Assembly: GCA_946480525.1 (NCBI GenBank)
Contig: CAMLLA010000062.1
Coordinates: 1-14,060 of the forward strand
Source of the DNA: an uncultured Asticcacaulis sp.
Lineage (GTDB): Bacteria; Pseudomonadota; Alphaproteobacteria; Caulobacterales; Caulobacteraceae
Length of the DNA stretch: 14,060 bases
Direction of reading: 5' to 3'
Position numbers and translations under genes: made by a program. Numbering within the stretch: the stretch's first letter is position 1; each line of letters opens with the position of its first letter. Shown piece after piece: positions 7,395 to 14,060 of this stretch. The notes beneath the pieces were generated by a model. It did no database searches, was not told the origin of the DNA, and saw only the letters and a list, made by a program, of their open reading frames with translations.

Positions 7395-9695
7395 TCAGAA
7401 ACGGACGCGCGCGGTCAGAGTTGCCGTACGCGGCGCCCCCAGAACCAGTCGGGCGCCTGAATTGTTGAGCGTGCTGACATAGTCTTCGTCGAACAGGTTG
7501 TTCACGTTCAACTGCAGGGCCACCCGGTTGGTCAGGTCGTAGGTCGCCATGGCGTTGGCGACGAAATAGCCATCGATATCCGGCATGTTCTGCGCCGATG
7601 GATTGGCGGACGGATCGACGACGCGCTTCTGTTCGCCGACATACTGGCCGCCAATGCCCGCGCTGAACTTCGGCGTGAACTTGTAGCTGGTCCATACCGT
7701 ACCGGTCAGCTCCGGCGACCAGCGCGTGCTGGCGCCCGCCGAATTGTTGCCAGTCGTGCCTTCCTCGATCTCGGTCTTCATCGTCTGGATACCGGCGGAA
7801 ATCTGCCAGTTCGGGATGATGATGCCGGTCGCGCTGAATTCGAAGCCGCTGACCTTGCGTTCGCCGACCTGGATATAGATGCCGGAACCGACCGGTTCCT
7901 CCTGGGTCAGCTCGTTCTTCGCCACGGTGTTGTAATAGGCAGCCGTCAGGGTCAGCCTGCGGTTGACGTCCCACTTGGCGCCGGCTTCGAAGCTTCCTGT
8001 TTCCTGCGGGTCGAAGATCGGGTTGGCGGCGCTGGACGCTGTGCCGCTTTGCGAGAAGTTCGTTCCACCCGGAGGCGTCAGGGCGTTGCCGTAAGAGACA
8101 TAGAGGCTGGAGGCCGGGGTCGGCTTATAAACGACACCGGCATTCCAACTGACAAGCGTACCGTCACCTTCGAGGCGCGTGACCACAGGCGCCGTCGTCG
8201 TGGTGGCCGCAGCCGCGACATTGGTCGTCATGTCGTAATTGTCGATACGCACTCCGCCGCTGACACGCCACTGCTCGCCGATCTCGATCGTGTCGAAGGC
8301 GTAGGCGGCCAGGGTCGTACTTTCACCGTCGGTATAGGCGCCGGTTGCCAGCGGCGCCGGCAGGACGTCGTTGACGTTCGGAGCGTAAAGATTCGCCGCC
8401 GGAATGACGATGGTCGTCGTCGTATGCGCGACCGGGTCGCTGGCCGCGTTGCCGTATGTGCGGTTGAACTGGCTCTCGTAACCGACTTCGAAACCGACGG
8501 ACAGGTCGTGCCGCACGCTGCCGGACTCGATGGCGAAGCTGTAGTTCGTCTGGTTGAACAGAATGGTGTTTTCCTGGTCGACGCGCTGGCGCGTGCGGGC
8601 GACGGTCCAGGTCGACGGATCGGCCGGCGTTACGGCGGTGAGCGCATTGATGCCGGTCAGGATGCGGTCCATCGTCGTCTTGCCGTAGCGCGAGGTATTG
8701 GTCAGCGTACCGCCGTGCCGGAGGTGGTGGACGATCTTGCCGGACAGCATGGCCGCCTCGACATCTTCATAATCGTTCGGGCTGCCGTAGAAGTTCTCAC
8801 GGTCGACCCTGGCGCCGGTGGCGAGGGCGGACGTGGCATTATAAAAGCCCTTGAGACCGATCGACGGCAGGCCGCCATCGGGCACATTGTCCTGCTTCAG
8901 GTACTGACCGAAGATATAGAAGGTCGTGTCCGTACCGAGACCGACGGCATAGGACGGGGCAATCCCGTAGCCGGAATAGTTCACATAAGAGCGCCCGGCG
9001 GCATCGACGTCCTGGGTCATCAGGTTCAGGCGCAAGGCGCTGGAACCGCTGAGGCGCATATTGGAATCGAGCGTGGCGCGCAACCCGCCCTGACTGAAGG
9101 CGCTGACAACCGCATTTGTGCCGCCCGACAGGTTCGGCAGCTTCGACACCAGGTTGATATAGCCCGAAGAGGCGCCGCGGCCGATATCGGCGCCGGCCGG
9201 CCCCTTGGCCACTTCGACCTGTTCGACATTAAAGACGTCGCGGCTGATGGCGCCCAGGTCGCGGATACCATCAAGGAAGAGCGAGGTCTGGGTCGAGAAG
9301 CCGCGCATCTGGAAGGTATCGCCGGACGCCGTATTGCCGTTTTCCCCCAGTTGCAGGGTGATGCCGGGCGTGTTGCGCAGAGCGTCGGTCAGCGACAGGG
9401 CATTCTGTTCGTCAAGCAATTGACGGCCGATGACGTTCAGGGTCTGAGGCGTATCGAGAAGCGGCTGCGTCTTCTTCGGCGAGCTGACCTCGGTCGCGCG
9501 ATAGCCTTCGCGATGGCCGCGGATCACGGCTTCATCCTCATCGCCATGGCGGTCATGATCGCGTCCGCCATGGTGTTCACCGCGATGCTCACCATGTTCC
9601 TGAGCCATCGCCGCGACGGGCGTGACAACGGCAAGTGCTGCGAGGGCAGCCAGATAGGGAGTGGCCGCGTGCTTGCGGCTGCGGATATGACGCAT
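7395..9695 (-). CDS. fiu: Fiu/PiuA-type catecholate siderophore TonB receptor
   Basis: A 766-residue TonB-dependent siderophore receptor, close in length to E. coli Fiu. Residues 1-31 are a signal peptide (AAMA before QEHGEH). Residues 32-61 are a linker rich in His, Asp and Glu with seven histidines. The plug follows with DTPQTLNVIGRQLL, MRGF and SLFLDGIRDLGAISRDVFN, then EQVEVAKGPAGADIGRGA and INLVSKLP, the hallmark of the catecholate-siderophore group. The barrel ends in TARVRF with terminal Phe. I chose ATG 9695 because TAAGGA lies about eight bases upstream and the signal peptide then starts correctly; an in-frame TTG at 9752 gives an unlikely extension. The gene is followed by piuC, the classic pairing. 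A Fur-like box lies about 80 bases upstream, so iron repression is expected. The ligand is predicted to be a ferric catecholate, not proven. Confidence 0.93.
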   Translation of the reverse strand: MRHIRSRKHAATPYLAALAALAVVTPVAAMAQEHGEHRGEHHGGRDHDRHGDEDEAVIRGHREGYRATEVSSPKKTQPLLDTPQTLNVIGRQLLDEQNALSLTDALRNTPGITLQLGENGNTASGDTFQMRGFSTQTSLFLDGIRDLGAISRDVFNVEQVEVAKGPAGADIGRGASSGYINLVSKLPNLSGGTNAVVSAFSQGGLRATLDSNMRLSGSSALRLNLMTQDVDAAGRSYVNYSGYGIAPSYAVGLGTDTTFYIFGQYLKQDNVPDGGLPSIGLKGFYNATSALATGARVDRENFYGSPNDYEDVEAAMLSGKIVHHLRHGGTLTNTSRYGKTTMDRILTGINALTAVTPADPSTWTVARTRQRVDQENTILFNQTNYSFAIESGSVRHDLSVGFEVGYESQFNRTYGNAASDPVAHTTTTIVIPAANLYAPNVNDVLPAPLATGAYTDGESTTLAAYAFDTIEIGEQWRVSGGVRIDNYDMTTNVAAAATTTTAPVVTRLEGDGTLVSWNAGVVYKPTPASSLYVSYGNALTPPGGTNFSQSGTASSAANPIFDPQETGSFEAGAKWDVNRRLTLTAAYYNTVAKNELTQEEPVGSGIYIQVGERKVSGFEFSATGIIIPNWQISAGIQTMKTEIEEGTTGNNSAGASTRWSPELTGTVWTSYKFTPKFSAGIGGQYVGEQKRVVDPSANPSAQNMPDIDGYFVANAMATYDLTNRVALQLNVNNLFDEDYVSTLNNSGARLVLGAPRTATLTARVRF

Positions 9696-9737
9696 CTTCG
9701 TAGTCCTTAGGTTGCATGGGCCGCCGCTCGGGCGTCC

Positions 9738-9769
9738 GGGGGGAGGAAGCAAGCCGAAGGATGCCCCCC
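9738..9769 (-). promoter_or_regulatory. GC hairpin in the fiu 5' leader
   Basis: GGGGGG at 9738-9743 can pair with CCCCCC at 9764-9769, with a 20-base loop. On the minus strand this lies between the Fur-like box and the fiu start codon, so it would be in the mRNA leader if transcription starts at the box. It has no following T-run. It may affect stability or translation; function is unproven. Confidence 0.35.
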
Positions 9770-9774
9770 TCAGC

Positions 9775-9795
9775 TGCGAATAGGTATCATTTGCA
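9775..9795. promoter_or_regulatory. Fur-like operator upstream of fiu
   Basis: An imperfect palindrome with outer half-sites TGCGAAT and ATTTGCA around the core AGGTATC. Aligned by eye, it matches the 19-bp Fur consensus at 11 positions. It lies 80 bases before the fiu ATG, where a promoter should be. The TGC(G/A)AA half-sites recur in the inverted repeat at 10859-10897. Iron repression by Fur is inferred. Confidence 0.6.
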
Positions 9796-9803
9796 CTGAT
9801 CTG

Positions 9804-9835
9804 ATGGAAAACACCCCGCCAGGATACGCGGCGGG
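9804..9835 (-). terminator. Probable terminator of the PepSY-DUF2271-DUF4198 unit
   Basis: CCCGCC (9815-9820) pairs with GGCGGG (9830-9835) around a 9-base loop; on the minus strand it is followed by GTGTTTTCC. It lies about 70 bases after the DUF4198 stop and just before the Fur-like box of fiu, so it would separate the two units. Confidence 0.6.
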
Positions 9836-9860
9836 CTGCGCGTTAGTTTATTGTTTTGGT

Positions 9861-9904
9861 GCGATATTTGGCCAAAGACCGCTGCACGCTTTTTGGCATA
9901 TCGC
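9861..9904. repeat. Long imperfect hairpin directly after the DUF4198 stop codon
   Basis: GCGATAT (9861-9867) pairs with ATATCGC (9898-9904), and inside it GCCAAA pairs with TTTGGC, leaving a 3-base bulge. It starts two bases after the stop codon on the minus strand. No T-run follows, so an mRNA 3' stabiliser or processing site is more likely than a terminator. Confidence 0.45.
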
Positions 9905-9905
9905 T

Positions 9906-10784
9906 TTAGTTTGCCAGGACCTCGAAGGTCGCGGCGTAGGAATAGCGGACGGCGGGCATGTCGGGCGAACCGCCCACGCCCTGGGCCTGGCCACCCTGGC
10001 TTTCGCCGGCCTGACGGCGTGGCGGATAGCTGGCCGTCAGCAGGTGATAGCCCGCCAGTTCCCAGGTGATCGAGACTTCACCGGCCGCATCCGTCGTGCC
10101 GACGATTTCCTTCAGCCCGTTGCGGAAACGACCGCCGTCCGGGATGACGGTGACGCTGAGGCCGGCCAGTGGCTTGCCATCGAGCAGGAAGCGGAACCTG
10201 GCGGCCTCGCCGACGAACAGTTCGCTCGGATGGGTGAGCGGCACGACTTCGAGCCCCTTGCCCGCCGGTGCAAGGACCGTGTCATTCGGCTTGTTGGCGG
10301 AGGCGAAGGTTTCGATGCGGCTGAAGTTCCGCGAAATGCGGACGTCGGCCGCGCCTTGGGGAATCTGCGACTGGTAGTCGGCTTCCGTGCCGCGGAACCG
10401 CTTGGTTTCGCCGTTCAGGGCGTAGCTGCCCGTAACTGTGGCGCCGACGACCGCAATGCGATATGTGCCCGGCGTCTTCAGCTCGACATCGAAAGCCGAG
10501 CGCATCTTGCCCGTCCACTTGTTCTGCGCCTCGACCGGCTGGCCGTCGGGCCCGGTGACAATCAGATTGTCAAGCTTGACCGGCATGTGGTCGAAGTCGA
10601 AAATGCCCTCGGAACTGGCGGCATCGACCGTTACCCACGGCGCCTTGCCTTCGACCTGGGCGGCCGACGGCTTCAACCACTGGCGGTGCGCCTCGGCGCT
10701 CATCGGCGCCAATGCTGCGATCGCAAGCGCGGCCACGCCGCACGCCATACGCAGTCCTTTGAAATTCAGCCCCTTGGTCATCAT
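9906..10784 (-). CDS. Periplasmic DUF4198-domain protein (NikM-like fold family)
   Basis: A 292-residue exported protein of the DUF4198 family. Residues 1-32 form a signal peptide (MSAEA before HRQWLKPS), so the mature protein begins with histidine, as is common in this family and suggestive of metal binding. The body resembles beta-sandwich carbohydrate-binding-like domains: a first domain to about residue 140 (TPGTYRIAVVG) and a second from about 175 (HPSELFVGEAARFRFLLDGKPLAGLSVTVIPDGG, then TDAAGEVSITWELAGYHLL). A Gln/Gly-rich loop precedes the last strand. Two adjacent ATGs occur; the first has only a weak ribosome-binding site (AGG). It follows the PepSY and DUF2271 genes, a recurring trio next to iron receptors, and precedes fiu. 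A role in periplasmic metal handling is inferred; its molecular function is unknown. Confidence 0.88.
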   Translation of the reverse strand: MMTKGLNFKGLRMACGVAALAIAALAPMSAEAHRQWLKPSAAQVEGKAPWVTVDAASSEGIFDFDHMPVKLDNLIVTGPDGQPVEAQNKWTGKMRSAFDVELKTPGTYRIAVVGATVTGSYALNGETKRFRGTEADYQSQIPQGAADVRISRNFSRIETFASANKPNDTVLAPAGKGLEVVPLTHPSELFVGEAARFRFLLDGKPLAGLSVTVIPDGGRFRNGLKEIVGTTDAAGEVSITWELAGYHLLTASYPPRRQAGESQGGQAQGVGGSPDMPAVRYSYAATFEVLAN

Positions 10785-10858
10785 CTACGTGCCTGGTTTC
10801 TTGTGACAGGCCTGCATTGAACGGCAGCCTATCGGTGTTGAGGTTGGGTTAGCACTCT

Positions 10859-10897
10859 TGCAAATCGTTCGCAACAGATTCTTGCGAACGATTTGCA
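10859..10897. promoter_or_regulatory. Perfect 16-bp inverted repeat of Fur-like half-sites
   Basis: Positions 10859-10874 (TGCAAATCGTTCGCAA) are perfectly complementary to 10882-10897 around a 7-base spacer. Each arm is itself an imperfect 7-1-7 palindrome (TGCAAAT C GTTCGCA), the layout of alphaproteobacterial Fur/Irr-type boxes. It begins about ten bases after the DUF2271 stop and lies 75 bases before the DUF4198 start. No T-run follows on the minus strand, so I favour a double operator over a terminator; an mRNA hairpin is the alternative. Confidence 0.55.
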
Positions 10898-10906
10898 TTT
10901 CATTCA

Positions 10907-11431
10907 CTACGGCTTGTAGCTGATCGAGACCGTCCCCAGCTCGCCTACCCCCTTGCCCTGTGCCGTCGTGGCCTTGGCGGGATTATAGGCGACCGGAACG
11001 CGGACCAGGTCGCGGCCGCCGCCTTCACGCGCGGCTTCGACGACAAAGTTATACTGCCCCGCCTGCAGGCCTTTCAGCGCCGCGGCGCTGTCCAGGGTTA
11101 GGGTCTGACGCCCTGGCGCGCGCGTGGCGCCGGTCACGCCGTCCACCGGCAGGGTCATTTCACGCCCGGCCTTGCGCCACCAGGTGCGCACATCCGGCAG
11201 CCACTTCTGGCCGGCGTTTTCACGCTTCTTGACGTCGTACCAGACGAAGACCGTCTTGACGGCCTTGCCATTGGCGTCTTCCAGCCAGCCGGCGATGTAA
11301 GGCTTGTGATACTCCGCCACCTTCTGCTGCGGAATGGTGATGTCCAGGGCCAGTTGACCGGCCTGCGCCACAACGGGCGCTACGGTAAGGATCAGGGCGC
11401 TGCCGCCCCACATCAGGGATTTCGATGCCAT
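10907..11431 (-). CDS. Periplasmic DUF2271 protein with ApbE-type flavinylation motif
   Basis: A 174-residue exported protein of the DUF2271 family. Residues 1-24 form a signal peptide (VVAQA before GQLALDITI). The family core PYIAGWLEDANGKAVKTVFVW spans residues 44-64. Residues 97-103 read DGVTGAT, matching the D-G-x-(S/T)-G-A-T consensus that ApbE flavin transferases modify; T103 would carry covalent FMN. No apbE gene is in the window. The ATG at 11431 has AAGGA about ten bases upstream, overlapping the stop codon of the PepSY gene 13 bases away, so the two are probably translated from one message. The frame stays open upstream into the PepSY gene, but the signal peptide fixes the start. 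A role as a flavin electron carrier with the PepSY protein is inferred. Confidence 0.88.
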   Translation of the reverse strand: MASKSLMWGGSALILTVAPVVAQAGQLALDITIPQQKVAEYHKPYIAGWLEDANGKAVKTVFVWYDVKKRENAGQKWLPDVRTWWRKAGREMTLPVDGVTGATRAPGRQTLTLDSAAALKGLQAGQYNFVVEAAREGGGRDLVRVPVAYNPAKATTAQGKGVGELGTVSISYKP

Positions 11432-11444
11432 GGTTCTGGTGTCC

Positions 11445-12062
11445 TTAAGTATGAACGAACAGGAGGAAGAGAATAACGGGAAGAGCGACACCCGCCGCGA
11501 CCAGCGGCCAGGTGATGGCGCGGTTCCTGGAATAGACCCAGAGAAGCCCAAGGCCGGTGGCCGAAAACACCACGCAGGCCAGGGCCAGGACGTCGATAAA
11601 CCACGACCAGACGATGCCCGTGTGCCGGCCCTTGTGCAGGTCGTTGAGCACGGCGATCGTCCCACGCGTCGTGCGTTCATAGATCAGTTCACCGGTTTCC
11701 GGGATAATGGTGACGGACGAACCTACCCCCGGTCCGGCCAGGTCAACGAATATCTCGTCGTCCGACACATCCGCCGGACGCTTTGCGATATCCGCGCCCG
11801 TTTGCGTCTTGACCGCCGCGACGACGACACCCGGCAGAGGCGCCTTGTCCTTCGCACGCTCAAGCGCCGTCAGCGCCGCTGCGTCCAGAACCTTTTCAAC
11901 GCGAACCGTCTTCGGCTCGGCTTCGAAGTCGGCAGCGTGGTTCAGCGTGTAACCGGTCACCGCAAAGAGCAGCAGACCGGCCAGGCAGACGGCCGAACTG
12001 ATCCAGTGCCACTGGCGAAGCTGGATGCGCCAGAAGTTGGGAGAAAGCTGAAAGCGCGACAT
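11445..12062 (-). CDS. PepSY-type transmembrane protein, putative ferric-reductase component
   Basis: A 205-residue inner-membrane protein of the short PepSY_TM type. A first helix spans about residues 20-40 (WISSAVCLAGLLLFAVTGYTL). A periplasmic PepSY-like domain follows (about 45-140, with IIPETGELIYERTTRG). Two C-terminal helices lie at about 150-175 and 183-203. Histidines flank the helices in pairs: H19 and H42 around helix 1, H143 and H147 before helix 2 (LNDLHKGRHTG); this is the family's usual pattern and could ligate haem. Relatives include proteins tied to siderophore iron release. The ATG has AAGGGG five bases upstream. It is the first gene of the unit with DUF2271 and DUF4198 and has a strong Fur box about 30 bases upstream, so iron-repressed expression is likely. 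Electron-transfer function is inferred. Confidence 0.9.
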   Translation of the reverse strand: MSRFQLSPNFWRIQLRQWHWISSAVCLAGLLLFAVTGYTLNHAADFEAEPKTVRVEKVLDAAALTALERAKDKAPLPGVVVAAVKTQTGADIAKRPADVSDDEIFVDLAGPGVGSSVTIIPETGELIYERTTRGTIAVLNDLHKGRHTGIVWSWFIDVLALACVVFSATGLGLLWVYSRNRAITWPLVAAGVALPVILFLLFVHT

Positions 12063-12092
12063 GCCAGCCCCTTAGCATCCGCTGCGGCGCAT

Positions 12093-12111
12093 AACAATGA
12101 GAATTATTATC
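12093..12111. promoter_or_regulatory. Fur box of the PepSY-DUF2271-DUF4198 unit
   Basis: Read on the minus strand, GATAATAATTCTCATTGTT matches the classical 19-bp Fur consensus at 14 positions by eye. It lies 30 bases before the PepSY start codon, in the AT-rich part of a 98-base gap where the promoter must be. This is the best Fur site in the window. Confidence 0.8.
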
Positions 12112-12160
12112 AACTAGAAAAAATGTCGCTGATATTGTGGCAATTCCGACATAGACGCTT

Positions 12161-13405
12161 TCAAAGCCTGACCTTCAAGGCCAATTGAATCTGTGTCTGC
12201 ACCCGGCGCGGCGACAGCGATTGATAGGCGCGCGAGGGACGGTTGCTGACCACATGCATTGCTTCAACCATCAGGCCGAGATGGGCATTGAACGGGCGCA
12301 TATAGGCGACCGTCGCGGCATAGCCTTTTTCGGTGTTGTCATCCTTGTTTCGCCACGACCAGTCCTTGACGGCGAAGTAATCGCCCCGGCCCGTCAGCTT
12401 TGCGCCATCGGCGAGCTCGCACGTCGCCAGGACATAGGCGGTGTCGAATGCGACGTCGAAAGTCCAACCGTCAACCCGGCGCCAGCCCATGACGGAGGTG
12501 CCGCGCATATATTGGCCAAGCACTTCGACATTGCCCATGGGCCGCGCCTGGACGCCAAGGTTCCAGAAACGTGTATCCCAACCCCATTGGTCATGCCGCA
12601 TGGCTTCCGGGTCGGCCGCGTTGGCATAGTATTCGAGATTGACGGCAAAGAGCGCCGGTGGCCGCCAGTCGAGGCGGACATATTGGCCGACATTGCTGTC
12701 GATCTCGGCCGAGATATCGCTGAACGGCGCCTGTCCGCCGTCATCAAAAATCGCCGCCCATCCCTTGTTCCCCGCCGGCAAGGGCAAACGGCTGTCGCGA
12801 CCCGACGCTATGTCGTGCAGGGCCCAGCCGCGCCAGGTCAGTATCGTTCCGGAGGTGTCGTTGCCGGTAAAGACCGCGCCCGTCACTCCGAACACATGAC
12901 CGCCAAACGATGTCTGCGCGGACGCTTCCAGAGCATCGACCAGCACTTCCTCGCCGATCCAGGCATTGGCCGCGGACGGCGTAAGCGTACGCGACACCGA
13001 CCAGCCGACGCCGTCGTGCTCCATCGATACCGGCGGGAACATCTGGCCGATCCGGACGGAATATTTCAGGTCCGAGACCGGCACCGGCTTCCACCTGATA
13101 AAGGCTTCTTCCACGGTCAAGGGCGTTGCGGCATCCGGCGTATACTGTGCGACCATATAGCCGGCGACGGTGTCCGCCAGAACCGGCTTCCACACCAAAG
13201 CCGCCTGTGCAAAGGCAAGACGGCTTTCATTGCCGTAGCGCAGCTTGCCGAATCCACCGTCGCGCCAGCTGCGCTCACCATCGGCCGTCACGGCGCGAAT
13301 ATCGATCCAGCCATCCACGTTTTCACGGTTGAACAGTTGCGTTTCGGCGTGCACGCCGGTGGCGGCCGCAAGTCCCAGCAATAGGGCCAGGCACGGTGCC
13401 CTCAC
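12161..13405 (-). CDS. Predicted outer-membrane beta-barrel protein of unknown function
   Basis: A 414-residue exported protein that I cannot assign to a named family. The GTG start at 13405 gives a short signal peptide (about 20 residues, TGVHA before ETQLF). The rest is rich in alternating, aromatic-bearing strands (LAFAQAALVWKPV, VEEAFIRWKPVPVSDLKYSVRIGQMF, WNLGVQARPMGNVEVLGQYMRG, YAATVAYMRPFNAHLGLMVEAMHV), as in porin-like barrels that describe a ligand channel or sensor. The final strand ends in Leu (LALKVRL) rather than the usual Phe. The frame is open 54 codons further upstream inside the EAL gene, but no ATG or GTG there gives an export signal. It starts one base after the EAL stop with only a distant AAAAGG, so translation is probably coupled to the EAL gene. 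No clear terminator follows it. Confidence 0.8.
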   Translation of the reverse strand: MRAPCLALLLGLAAATGVHAETQLFNRENVDGWIDIRAVTADGERSWRDGGFGKLRYGNESRLAFAQAALVWKPVLADTVAGYMVAQYTPDAATPLTVEEAFIRWKPVPVSDLKYSVRIGQMFPPVSMEHDGVGWSVSRTLTPSAANAWIGEEVLVDALEASAQTSFGGHVFGVTGAVFTGNDTSGTILTWRGWALHDIASGRDSRLPLPAGNKGWAAIFDDGGQAPFSDISAEIDSNVGQYVRLDWRPPALFAVNLEYYANAADPEAMRHDQWGWDTRFWNLGVQARPMGNVEVLGQYMRGTSVMGWRRVDGWTFDVAFDTAYVLATCELADGAKLTGRGDYFAVKDWSWRNKDDNTEKGYAATVAYMRPFNAHLGLMVEAMHVVSNRPSRAYQSLSPRRVQTQIQLALKVRL

Positions 13406-13406
13406 C

Positions 13407-14060
13407 TTAGCTGGCGGCCTTTTGCGGTGCGACCAGGCTCGGCAGGGCGCCGGCAATGCCCTTGCGCGAGAAATCCTCGATAAAGGGCACGAGCTTGTCG
13501 AACGACATCGGCTTGGCGATGCCATAGCCCTGAGCCATGTCGCAGCCCATGGCCTGCAACAGGCCAAAGGCAGCCGCGGTTTCCACGCCTTCCGCCGTCA
13601 CCTTCATGCCGAGGCCGTGCGCCAGATCGATCGACGACCTCACCAGCAGGGCATCGCGCTGGCCGCTTTCGATTTCCATGATGAAGGCGCGGTCGATCTT
13701 CAGTTCGTGCGCGGGGATCTGCTTGAGGTAGCTCAGCGACGACAGACCGGTACCGAAGTCGTCGATCGAAATTTCCAGGCCGTGGCTGACAAAGGTATTG
13801 ATCGCGGCCAGGCCGATCGTCGGATCTTCGATGACCGCCGTTTCGGTAATTTCCAGGCAGATGCCGCCGGCGGCGTTATCGCACATGGCCAGCGTGCGGG
13901 CGTTGAACTGTTCGTCGCTCAGCAGGCGGCCGGAATAGTTGATCGATATATCGAGTTCGATGCCCAGCGCCTTCAGGCGCGACTGGTCGGCCAGACAGGT
14001 CTGCAACACCTGAAGCGTCAGGTCGCGGATACAGCCGGTTTCCTCGGCGATACGCACGAA
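13407..14060 (-). CDS. EAL-domain c-di-GMP phosphodiesterase, C-terminal part
   Basis: The last 217 residues of a larger protein whose start lies beyond the right edge; the frame is open to the last base. This is most of an EAL domain, which hydrolyses the second messenger cyclic di-GMP. Visible motifs in order: SINYSGRLL (metal/substrate Asn), LEITETAV (catalytic Glu), ISIDDFGTGLSSLSYLK (paired Asp and loop 6), LKIDRAFI (conserved Lys), VTAEGVET (Glu) and MAQGYGIAKPM (Gln). All catalytic positions I can see are kept, so it is probably active; the EAL signature itself and any sensor or GGDEF domain are off the window. The C-terminal tail is short. It is cotranscribed with the barrel protein that starts one base after its stop codon. 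Confidence 0.93.
   Translation of the reverse strand, partial: FVRIAEETGCIRDLTLQVLQTCLADQSRLKALGIELDISINYSGRLLSDEQFNARTLAMCDNAAGGICLEITETAVIEDPTIGLAAINTFVSHGLEISIDDFGTGLSSLSYLKQIPAHELKIDRAFIMEIESGQRDALLVRSSIDLAHGLGMKVTAEGVETAAAFGLLQAMGCDMAQGYGIAKPMSFDKLVPFIEDFSRKGIAGALPSLVAPQKAAS

Noticed and set aside
8049..9710. Plus-strand open frame of 553 codons
   Set aside because: It lies wholly antisense to the clearly recognisable fiu-like receptor and has a low-complexity Arg/Gly/Ala composition typical of shadows in GC-rich DNA.
9696..9752. TTG start for the fiu-like receptor, adding 19 residues
   Set aside because: The extension disrupts the signal peptide and overlaps the leader; the ATG at 9695 has TAAGGA at good spacing.
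11432..11680. Longer DUF2271 frame beginning inside the PepSY gene
   Set aside because: The extra 83 residues are an out-of-frame shadow of the PepSY gene; the signal peptide begins at 11431.

Overview
The window is GC-rich alphaproteobacterial DNA. Two TonB-dependent receptors, an OmpA-type protein with a polyproline linker, Fur-type operators with TGC(G/A)AA half-sites and an EAL protein fit Caulobacteraceae, perhaps an Asticcacaulis-like genus. This placement is inferred from gene content, not from a marker gene. All protein genes lie on the minus strand, so transcription runs from the right edge to the left. The only plus-strand gene is a tRNA.

Right end (12.2-14.06 kb): the C-terminal part of an EAL-domain c-di-GMP phosphodiesterase runs in from beyond the edge. 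One base after its stop codon a predicted outer-membrane barrel protein begins at GTG.

Centre right (6.6-12.1 kb): this is an iron-acquisition block. A strong Fur box precedes a PepSY transmembrane protein, a periplasmic DUF2271 protein and a DUF4198 protein. A second Fur-like box precedes a Fiu/PiuA-type catecholate siderophore receptor with a His-rich linker, then the PiuC Fe(II)/2-oxoglutarate oxygenase. The DUF2271 protein carries a DGVTGAT motif matching the ApbE flavinylation consensus, and the PepSY protein has two pairs of histidines near its membrane segments. Together they suggest an extracytoplasmic flavin/haem electron relay that reduces imported ferric siderophore. A 16-bp perfect inverted repeat built from Fur-like half-sites lies between the DUF2271 and DUF4198 genes.

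Centre left (4.5-6.5 kb): a spinster-like MFS transporter, then tRNA-Ser(CGA) on the plus strand, followed by a short repeat containing a near-perfect inverted copy of the tRNA's T-arm.

Left end (0-4.5 kb): an OmpA-family protein with 27 consecutive prolines between barrel and peptidoglycan-binding domain, its terminator, a 500-base regulatory gap with GGATTA repeats, and a large TonB-dependent receptor of unknown substrate with its own terminator.
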